From: Chitinophaga japonensis
GTDB taxonomy: Bacteria; Bacteroidota; Bacteroidia; Chitinophagales; Chitinophagaceae
Length of the DNA: 64,000 bases
Assembly: GCF_007830125.1 (NCBI RefSeq)
Contig: NZ_VLLG01000002.1
Location: forward strand, 1,124,550-1,188,549
Direction: 5' to 3'
In this document: positions 1 to 8,125 of the stretch, piece after piece
How the letters are laid out: each line of letters starts with the position of its first letter
Numbering within the stretch: the stretch's first letter is position 1
The notes under the pieces: model-generated
Databases searched by the model: none
What the model was told of the DNA's origin: nothing
Seen by the model: only the letters and a program-made list of their open reading frames with translations
Translations under genes and position numbers: made by a program

Positions 1-3000
1 TTCGTAGGTAGCGCCGGCCTGCACGCTGTCCACTGTAATAGTGGTGCTGGTGCCACGGCAGATGGTAATAGCGGTAGTATCACCACCAGGACCGCCGCAG
101 TCTGTTGCAGTTACGGTAAGGGGTATACGTACCGGGTTGGCGCAACCGTTGCGACTGGTCTCAATATAGTAAGTAGTAACAGGCTGTGTCAGTGATGGGG
201 TATTGAACACGCCGCCGGTGAACAGGGCCGATCCTCCGGTGGCAGCGGCATACCATTTCACCGTAACGCCGGCGGTATCCTCAGCTACCAGTTGCGCGGA
301 GGCATTCAGGCAGGCGGTAACCGTATCGGCGCCGCCGGCAGGTGTGGCCGGCACCAGTTGTTGCGATGCTGCAAATACTTCCAGGGTGGTCAGTGCAGTC
401 AGCACCCCGCCGATGCTTACATATACGGCATCATAGTTGGCAGGGGCCGCAATGGTGGCGGCGAACTTGTTGCCGCTCAGCAGGGTAAAGCGTACCAGGC
501 CCAATCCACCATTCAGGAATACCGGATCACCCGCAGGACTACCGTTATTATAAGTTTGTATCCTTACACCACCCAGCAGTTGTGCATCTGCCAGCCCACC
601 AGGCAGGGACAGCACCAGGCGGATGCTGTCGCCGGCAAGCCCTTCCTGCTGGAAGTTAAGCACCTGGCCGATATAACCTATGCCCACGTTCGCACGGATC
701 TTGGAAGAAGTAGTGGTGTCGCCGTCCGCGGCATTGTTAGCATCCGTTACACCGCACAGCAGGCAAATGCTGATAGGCGCGGTATATACAGGGCTTTGCG
801 TTGTATTGGCCACATAGCAGGGCACACCGCCGCCATCGCTTACTTTCACGGTCACAACCGCACGTACGGCGCTTACGCAGGAGCCGGTACTGGCCTCTAC
901 ATAATATTTGGCGCTGTCGCCGCTCAGCGGCGGAGTGGTAAAGGAAGTACCGGTATCTATCGGCGTACCGCCGGTGGCAGCGCTGTACCATTTGTACATA
1001 ACACCACCCAGCGGGTTGGCGATTATGAACGTGGCGGTGCCGCCCGGTGTGGTAAATGCCTCATTGGCCACCAGTGCCGGTGTGCCCAGCGTATCCGTTA
1101 CCGTCAACTGGTACAGTTGTACCGTATCTCTTGCACCGCCGGTGAAGGCTGCTTCCAAACGGTAGTTGATGCTGGCAGTCAGTGTCGGCGTGGTAAAGCT
1201 GGTACCGGTAAATACCAGGCTGTCATTCGCCGCATTAAACCATTCGTACGTTGCACCGGTCTGCACGCTGTCAACCGTCAGTGTAACGCTGCTGCCTGCG
1301 CAGAGCGTAATGGCAGTAGTATCACCGCCGCCGGGACCGCCGCAATTGGTAGCCACAAATACATCTGCTTTAGTGCGGGTGCTGCTGGCGCAGTTACCAA
1401 CACTGGCTTCCGCATAGTAGCTGACAGTATCCACACCGGTGGAGGCGGGGATCACGTTCAGCACAGCGCCGGTGTCCACCAGGCTGCCGCCCGTGGGCGC
1501 ATCATACCATTTGTAGGTCAACCCGGCCTGCGGGCTGCTTACAGAAAGGGTGGCGGTTTCTCCCACGCACACATTCACACCGGTAGCTGCCAGTTGTGGT
1601 GCATCCGGCGTAGCTACTGCCTTCACCGTCACGGGCACCCGTATGGGATTGGCGCAACCGTTGCGGCTGGATTCTATATAATAAGTGGTGCTGGCCTGGT
1701 TCAGGGCCGGGGTATTGAATATACCGCCGGTGAACAGCGCTGTAGTGCTGTTGGGTGAGTCGTACCATTTAACGGTAATACCTGCCGTATCCCTGGCCAC
1801 TATCCTGGCGGAGCTGCCCAGGCAAACCGTCAGGGAGTCGGAGTCCGCAGCGGGTTTGGCCGGCAGTATCAGGTGTTCAGCATTATATATATCCAGGGAG
1901 GTCAGTGCTGTCAGCACGCCGCCCAGTGATACCAGCACGGCATCAAATGTGCCGGTCACCGGCAGGGTGGCAGTAAACCTGTTGCCGTTGATCAGTTGGA
2001 GGTTCAGCAGGCTGCCATTCAGGTATACAGGGTCTCCTGCCGGGCTGCCGGCATTGTAGGTTTGTATCCTTACACCACCCAGCAGTTGTGCGTCTGCCAG
2101 CCCGGTGGGCAGGCCCAGCACCAGCCGTATGCTGTCGCCGGCAACACCGGCCTGCTGGAAGTGCAGCATCTGGCCGATAAAGCCGATGCCCAGGCTGGAC
2201 GTTACCCTGGAGGCCGTAGCAGTATCTGCATCTATGGCATTCGCCGGGTTGCTTACGCCGCACAACAGGCAAATATTAAGCGGACCGGTGTATACGGGGC
2301 TTTCCTGTGCATCGGAATACGTACATGGTATATTACCGTTCGGGCCGGTAACGATCTGTATTACGGCGCTGCTGCGCGGGCTTACTTCACCGGAAACATT
2401 GACGGCTTCCGCGTATACAAACCCGTTGGCAGTATTAGCCGGCGTCATGTATATGGTGTCCGTTGCCAGCACGGCGCCACCGGTAGCTGTGTTATACCAG
2501 CGGTAAGTAAGGGCCGGATCCGGGTTGGCAATGCGGAAGATGGCCTGCTGGCCCGGGCTTACAAAGGCCGTATCCGGTATGATCACCGGTGCTGCCGGCA
2601 TGCTGGATACAGTAACGTATACCGGCGTACGTTTGCTGGCACAGCCGCTGGAATCTGCCGCTACATAGAAGACAGCATTGCTATCCAGCGGCGGCGTAGT
2701 GAACTGTACGCCAGTGTCCAGCGCCGTACCGCCCGTATCCACACTGTACCAGTTGTAGGTATAGTTGCTATTCGGGTTCAGCACATTAAAGGTGGCGGTC
2801 TGTCCTTTGCTGATCTTAACGTTGTTCGCTGATACTTCCACACCGGGCAGGCCCAGTCTTATATTTACCGGGGTGCGGGTATTGCTGCCGCAGCCTGTTC
2901 CGGAAGATACCGCTTCCACAAAGAAGGTGGTATCGGATGTAATATTGGATACGGTGAAGGTAGCGCCGGTATGCAGCTCCGTACCACCGGTGTATTGGGC

Positions 3001-6000
3001 GTACCACCTGAAGGTGGCTCCCTGCGGAGAGGTAGCCGTCAGCGTAACGTCGCCGCCGGGGCATACCCGCACTAAACTATCTGCTACACCTGCATTGGGC
3101 GGGGTTACCTTGGCGTAATAAACCTTGAGGTTGGAGATCGCTGCCGCTGCAGCATTAAAGCTTATTTTAACACTATCAAATGCCACGCCCGGCGCCAATA
3201 CCAGCTCGGAGCGGATACTATCTGCCAGGAAGCGGAGGGTCAGCAATGACGGATTATCATATACCCGTACCTGGGTATTACCACTATATAATCTAAGCTC
3301 CAGGCCGGCCAGCAGGCCAAGGTCCAGCAAGCCGGTAGAAGCACCGACGCCGATACGGAGTGTGTCTGCCGTGCCGCTCAGGGACGGGAAGCCCAGGCCC
3401 TGGTATACACCGGCTAGCAGGTTGAGGGTCACCTGGAAGGTGGATGCCGTATTGGGATCATTATCTACCGCCAGCGGTCCGTTTGATACACCGCATAGCA
3501 AACAAATTCCGGAAACACCGTTCGATTGCGTGGTAGCCGCCCCGCAATCCAGGTTATTGGCCGGTCTTACCACAATGGGCACCGCCGTGCGTATCAGGCT
3601 ATGCAATCCATCCACCGGGGAGAAGGCTTCTACATAATAGATCTTGTCCTCCAGCAGCGGCGGCGTGGTAAAGTTGGCGCCGGTAAAGACAGGCGCACCG
3701 CCGGTGGGTGTTTCATACCAACTGAAAACAGCGTCCGGTATCCGGGGAATGCTGGCTTCAAAGCTGGCCGTCTGACCGGCGTCTATGGTATCTGTAGGAG
3801 GATTGATCCTGGTAACCTGTACAGGCATCATAGCGGCTGCTTCATATACATACAGCCCGTCGGAAAGCCCTACCAGGGAAACCAGGTCTACCTGCGTACC
3901 GTCAAATGCCTTGGTAGCAGGGAAAGCGATCCGGAATTTATAGATATCGTCATCCAGTCCTAATAATTGCAGTTTGATCAGCGAAGCATCCAGGGTTTTT
4001 GCATCGCCGTTGGGCGTATCGCCCAGGTAGGTCTGTACCCGTATGCCGGTCAACAAGGCAGCATTGGCCAGCGGATCGGCCTTGGCGCCCAGGAACAGCA
4101 CCACACTGTCGCCAGCCTGGTATTCTGCCGGGAAGCGGATGTACTGGCCTACAAAGGTAGACACGCCTACCGGCATGTGCAGCCTGGAAGCAGTAGTGGT
4201 GTCATGATCTACGGCCAGCTCAGCATCCGTTACGGCACATAGCGCACAGGCAATGCCGCCGGTCCTGGGGCCTTCCTGTTCTATGCCGTAGGTCCATAGC
4301 GGACCGGTGCCACCGGCCACCGTTACGGGCACGGTTGTGCGGTGCAGGCTGGTTTTACCCTGTGGGTCCACCGCTTCTACATAATAAGTAGCGTTGCGGG
4401 TGAGCGGCGGGGTGGTAAATACGCCGGTAGCCAGCGGTGTACCGCCGGTGGGCGACACATACCAGTTAAAGGTAGCATCCGGTATGCGGATAGAAGGTGT
4501 AAGTGTAGCGGTCTTGCCGTAATTGACAGTAGCCGGTGATGGATCTACCGTTACCGGCACCATAGCGGCCGCTTCGTATAATTTCAGGGGCTCTGACAGG
4601 CCGAGGGAGGCCGCAGGGGCAAGGTTCACCCGCACGGCGTCAAAAGTGTCCTGTACAGGTATGGTCACCTTAAACCGGCGGTTGTTATCCACGCCGATGC
4701 CCAACACTTCCAGCCGCACAATGGAAGCGTTCAGCCGCACTTCATCGTCGTTGGGCACTGCAGGACCGAGAATAGCATTATGATAGGTTTCCACGCTGAC
4801 GCCAGGCAGCAGTTGCCCGGTCAGCAGGTTATCCGGCGTTTCCAGGAACAGCGTGATGCTGTCGCCGGGATAATATACACCCGGGAACTTAATCAGTTGA
4901 CCAACGGTGCCCAGCACGCCTATCGGCATTACAAAGCCGGAGGCGGTGGTGGTATCGCCGTCTACTGCCAGCAATGGATTATTGATGGTGCAACCGGCGC
5001 AGGCGATGCCGCCTGTTAAGGGGCTTTCCTGGTCATCGCCAAAGCTCCAGATAGGGCCGGGCGCACCCGCTACTTTAACAGTAACGGGGGTACGTACATA
5101 GCTGCTCAGGTTATTATCGGGCGTATAGGCTTCTGCATAATAGGTTGTGGCCTTTGTAAGCGCCGGCGTGTTAAATGTAGCGCCGGTAAACACAGGCGTG
5201 CCGCCACTGGGCTGGGTATACCAGTTAAACTGCGCACCGGACAGGCGGATGGATGCATCCAGCGTAGCAGATGTATTATTGGCGATCACCACGGAGTCGG
5301 GGTCCACATCCACCGGTATAAAGGCGGTCGCTTCATAGATTTTCAGCGATCCCAGGCCGGCCAGCAATGAGCTGATATTGACCTGTACGGCATTAAAATC
5401 ATGGGGAATGGGTACAATGGCCCTGAACTTGTTGGTGCTGCCGGTGCTAAGGCCCAGGAACTGGATATTTACCAGTCCGGCATTCAGGAAGATCTCATCG
5501 TTATTCGGCACGCTATCCTTAAAGCTCTCTACACTGATACCGGACAGCAATTGGCCGCTTACCAGTTGGTTCGGCACTTCCAGGTCCAGCGCAATATAAT
5601 CGCCGGCCTGGTAGTTGCCCGGGAAGGTCAGCCGCTGGCCCAGGGAGGTAGCTACGCCTACCGGTAATACCAGGCGTGAGGCGGTGGTGGTATCTGCATC
5701 CACGGCCAGCTCAGGCGTTTCCACATAGCACAGCGCGCAGGCGATACCGCCGGTGATGGGGCTTTCCTGTGTATCGGCATAGCTCCACAAGGGGCCGGGG
5801 CCTCCTCTTACAATAACATTAACGGGGGTACGTATATAACTGCTCAGGTTATCAGTTGATGAAAATGCTTCTACATAATAAGTGGTGGTACGGCTCAGGG
5901 ATGGCGTGGTAAAGCTGGCCGTTGTAGCAAGCGGCGTGCCACCCATAGGGGTGCTGTACCACCGGTAGGTAGCGCCGGACAAACGGTTGGCGGCGGTCAG

Positions 6001-7518
6001 CGTTACCGTTCCGCCTACCGCTACCTGCGGATCCGCCGGGGTAACTATAGTAGGCACCATAGCCGCGGCCTCATAGATCTTCAGGGAGCCGAATTCCGCA
6101 AATAATGCGCTCAGGCTCACCTTCACCCCGTTAAAGTTGTGCGCAACGGGTATAATCACCCTGAACTTGTTGGTGCTGCCCACGCCGAGGCCCAGCGCCT
6201 GCAGCCGTATCAGGGAATTGTTCAGTCCTATTACATCATTATTGGAAGTGCTGTCCTGGTAGGTTTCTATGTTTACGGCAGACAGCAACTGCTTGGTATA
6301 GATCTGTCCTGGTATTTCCAGGTCCAGTGCTATCTGGTCGCCAGCCTGGTAATTGCCGGGGAAGCTCAGTAACTGGCCCACAGAGCCGGCCACGCCTACG
6401 GGCAGCACCAGGCGGGAAGCAGTAGCCGTGTCCCCGTCAATAGCCAGCTCGGCATCATCCACAAAGCACAGGGCACAGGCAAGGCCACCTGTTACCGGGC
6501 TTTCCTCCGTATCCGCATAGCTCCATAAAGCGCCCGGTCCCCGGTTTACCTGCACGGTAACGGGGGTACGTACGTAGCTGCTTAAGGCGGGGGAAGTGGA
6601 GGAGGCTTCTACATAATACGTAGTGGTTTTGCTCAGGGACGGCGTGGTAAAGCTGGCCCCTGTATAAACAGGCGTACCACCTTCGGCGGTGGTATACCAT
6701 TTAAACGTAGGATTGGCGATACGGATGGATGCGTCCAGGGTGGCCGTCTGCCCGTTAGTGATCTGCGGACTGGCGGGGCTGACCGTTGCCGGTATCCCTG
6801 CCGCAGCTTCATATATTCTCAGGTTGCCCAGCGCCGCCAGGGTAGAGGTGATATTCACCTGCACGCCGTTGAAAGCATGCTGCACGGGTATAACGGCCCT
6901 GAACTTGTTGGTGCTGCCCGTACCTATGCCCAGCACCTGCACTTTTACGGCGGAAGCGTTCAGGAATACTTCATCATCATTGGAGACGCCGTTCATATAG
7001 GTCACTACATTGATCCCGGACAATAACTGGCCGGAGATCAGTTGATTGGGCACTTCCAGCTCCAGCGCCACGTAGTCGCCGGCCTGGTAGTCGCCGGGGA
7101 AGGTAAGCCGCTGTCCCAGTGTTGACAAAACGCCTACCGGCAGGTTCAGCGTGGAGTAGGTGGTGGTATCGCCATCGATGGCCAGGTTGGGGTTCTGCAC
7201 GGTGCAAAGCAGGCAGACGCCCCCTGTTACAGGGCTTTGCTGGGTAGTAGCAAAACTCCACAGGGGGCCTGCTGCGCTGCCGGTTCTATAGGAGATGGTA
7301 TACTGCGTGTTTGCAAAAGGCGCGTTGGGGTGCCACTTCAGGTATGCACGGCGCCAGTTGTTGTCGGCTTGCCTGCTGTTGTCTGCAACAGCTATTTCCT
7401 TCTTAACAGGACTGCCAGCACCGATCGTTTCCGCGGACAAACCAATTAGCCCGGTAAAAGAAAAGAAAGCAAGAAATAAAGCCCTTAACAAGCTTATAGG
7501 AGTAACGTTTAGATGCAT
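1..7518 (-). CDS. Giant secreted Ig-like repeat protein, N-terminal part (runs off window)
   Basis: An open frame of 2,506 codons runs from ATG at 7518 to base 1 without a stop, so the C-terminus lies outside the window. Residues 1 to about 29 form a signal peptide (hydrophobic LLRALFLAFFSFTGLIGLSA). The rest alternates two modules. Module A, about 150 residues, has a CxxC motif (CLLC, CALC or CAGC) followed by an A-x-D-x-D-T-x-T-x-S stretch; I count eight copies, with CxxC near 7210, 6470, 5730, 5000, 4245, 3500, 2268 and 761. Module B, about 80 residues, ends in YYVEA/YYIE and resembles the CHU_C-associated Ig-like domain (Ig_7); I count about thirteen copies plus a partial one. Proteins of this type are usually exported by the type IX system and end in a gliding-motility/CHU_C sorting domain, which cannot be seen here. 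The next in-frame upstream ATG is blocked by a stop. A surface adhesin is an inference. Confidence 0.88.
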   Translation of the reverse strand, partial: MHLNVTPISLLRALFLAFFSFTGLIGLSAETIGAGSPVKKEIAVADNSRQADNNWRRAYLKWHPNAPFANTQYTISYRTGSAAGPLWSFATTQQSPVTGGVCLLCTVQNPNLAIDGDTTTYSTLNLPVGVLSTLGQRLTFPGDYQAGDYVALELEVPNQLISGQLLSGINVVTYMNGVSNDDEVFLNASAVKVQVLGIGTGSTNKFRAVIPVQHAFNGVQVNITSTLAALGNLRIYEAAAGIPATVSPASPQITNGQTATLDASIRIANPTFKWYTTAEGGTPVYTGASFTTPSLSKTTTYYVEASSTSPALSSYVRTPVTVQVNRGPGALWSYADTEESPVTGGLACALCFVDDAELAIDGDTATASRLVLPVGVAGSVGQLLSFPGNYQAGDQIALDLEIPGQIYTKQLLSAVNIETYQDSTSNNDVIGLNNSLIRLQALGLGVGSTNKFRVIIPVAHNFNGVKVSLSALFAEFGSLKIYEAAAMVPTIVTPADPQVAVGGTVTLTAANRLSGATYRWYSTPMGGTPLATTASFTTPSLSRTTTYYVEAFSSTDNLSSYIRTPVNVIVRGGPGPLWSYADTQESPITGGIACALCYVETPELAVDADTTTASRLVLPVGVATSLGQRLTFPGNYQAGDYIALDLEVPNQLVSGQLLSGISVESFKDSVPNNDEIFLNAGLVNIQFLGLSTGSTNKFRAIVPIPHDFNAVQVNISSLLAGLGSLKIYEATAFIPVDVDPDSVVIANNTSATLDASIRLSGAQFNWYTQPSGGTPVFTGATFNTPALTKATTYYAEAYTPDNNLSSYVRTPVTVKVAGAPGPIWSFGDDQESPLTGGIACAGCTINNPLLAVDGDTTTASGFVMPIGVLGTVGQLIKFPGVYYPGDSITLFLETPDNLLTGQLLPGVSVETYHNAILGPAVPNDDEVRLNASIVRLEVLGIGVDNNRRFKVTIPVQDTFDAVRVNLAPAASLGLSEPLKLYEAAAMVPVTVDPSPATVNYGKTATLTPSIRIPDATFNWYVSPTGGTPLATGVFTTPPLTRNATYYVEAVDPQGKTSLHRTTVPVTVAGGTGPLWTYGIEQEGPRTGGIACALCAVTDAELAVDHDTTTASRLHMPVGVSTFVGQYIRFPAEYQAGDSVVLFLGAKADPLANAALLTGIRVQTYLGDTPNGDAKTLDASLIKLQLLGLDDDIYKFRIAFPATKAFDGTQVDLVSLVGLSDGLYVYEAAAMMPVQVTRINPPTDTIDAGQTASFEASIPRIPDAVFSWYETPTGGAPVFTGANFTTPPLLEDKIYYVEAFSPVDGLHSLIRTAVPIVVRPANNLDCGAATTQSNGVSGICLLCGVSNGPLAVDNDPNTASTFQVTLNLLAGVYQGLGFPSLSGTADTLRIGVGASTGLLDLGLLAGLELRLYSGNTQVRVYDNPSLLTLRFLADSIRSELVLAPGVAFDSVKISFNAAAAAISNLKVYYAKVTPPNAGVADSLVRVCPGGDVTLTATSPQGATFRWYAQYTGGTELHTGATFTVSNITSDTTFFVEAVSSGTGCGSNTRTPVNIRLGLPGVEVSANNVKISKGQTATFNVLNPNSNYTYNWYSVDTGGTALDTGVQFTTPPLDSNAVFYVAADSSGCASKRTPVYVTVSSMPAAPVIIPDTAFVSPGQQAIFRIANPDPALTYRWYNTATGGAVLATDTIYMTPANTANGFVYAEAVNVSGEVSPRSSAVIQIVTGPNGNIPCTYSDAQESPVYTGPLNICLLCGVSNPANAIDADTATASRVTSSLGIGFIGQMLHFQQAGVAGDSIRLVLGLPTGLADAQLLGGVRIQTYNAGSPAGDPVYLNGSLLNLQLINGNRFTATLPVTGTFDAVLVSLGGVLTALTSLDIYNAEHLILPAKPAADSDSLTVCLGSSARIVARDTAGITVKWYDSPNSTTALFTGGIFNTPALNQASTTYYIESSRNGCANPIRVPVTVKAVATPDAPQLAATGVNVCVGETATLSVSSPQAGLTYKWYDAPTGGSLVDTGAVLNVIPASTGVDTVSYYAEASVGNCASSTRTKADVFVATNCGGPGGGDTTAITLCAGSSVTLTVDSVQTGATYEWFNAANDSLVFTGTSFTTPTLTASINYRLEAAFTGGARDTVQLYQLTVTDTLGTPALVANEAFTTPGGTATFIIANPLGGVMYKWYSAATGGTPIDTGTSFTTPPLSGDSAKYYVEASTGSCVSAVRAVVTVKVSDGGGVPCYVANTTQSPVYTAPISICLLCGVTDANNAADGDTTTSSKIRANVGIGYIGQVLNFQQEGLAGDSIRLVLSLPGGLADAQLLGGVRIQTYNNGSPAGDPVFLNGGLGLVRFTLLSGNKFAATIAAPANYDAVYVSIGGVLTALTTLEVFAASQQLVPATPAGGADTVTACLNASAQLVAEDTAGVTVKWYAAATGGSALFTGGVFNTPSLTQPVTTYYIETSRNGCANPVRIPLTVTATDCGGPGGDTTAITICRGTSTTITVDSVQAGATYE

Positions 7519-8125
7519 AGCGATTAATTGGATTGTTATAATGCATTACGGTTTTCACATTGTAGCGCTGAATGTGTGGTCTAAAATCTGGCAAGGGCTA
7601 TGAACGTGGAGATAAGGTGTCTGTTAAAGAAATGTTATCGGCATAACAGCCACGAATGTACTCTGTACTGTTGTATTGTGGAAATTCATTTCATTCACAG
7701 GTGAAAACCTGTTCAGTTTGTTCATTTTTAAAAATTGGCAGTCCTTTTTATTCACAGCGGGCGCATTGGCATTAAATAATTGTTACGTTGCCCATCCGGT
7801 ATGCGTATAGCTGAAAAAATTTTCTCCCCGTAAAATCCTGCACCTGCCCGTCACACCGCTATTTACAGCAGCATAATTGACAGTATTGTTTAATTAGATC
7901 AAATGAAGATATGATCTGCCAATCATTTAGTTAAATATGCTATTCATCCGGAAAATGTCATTCAGTCATTTAGTAATTATAAATATTTATAATTAATGAT
8001 AGCTTATCATATGTCTGAGGCAGGCCCAGCTATTTCCAATCCGGTAAATCTAAATAAGCACGCTCTACGTAATTATTCTTTGAAACCTAAAATGTCCATA
8101 ACCTAAAATCCATTTACTGCCCCCT
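7519..8125. other. 607-bp AT-rich divergent intergenic region
   Basis: This spacer separates the giant minus-strand repeat gene from the plus-strand NACHT gene and should hold both promoters. I see no convincing coding frame and no RNA gene. It is clearly more AT-rich than the flanking genes. Its one marked structure is the 22-bp perfect palindrome at 7974-7995, listed separately. Confidence 0.6.
7974..7995. promoter_or_regulatory. 22-bp perfect AT palindrome, possible operator
   Basis: The sequence taattataaat/atttataatta is its own reverse complement over 22 bp. It lies 130 bp upstream of the NACHT gene start, in the divergent spacer. The downstream protein has a predicted N-terminal HTH-like domain, so autoregulation is possible but unproven. 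AT-rich palindromes also arise by chance. Confidence 0.3.

Noticed and set aside
292..1758. 488-codon plus-strand open frame
   Set aside because: It is the shadow of the GC-rich minus-strand repeat gene. The minus-strand translation has a signal peptide and recurring Ig-like modules, whereas this frame has no recognisable domain and odd composition.
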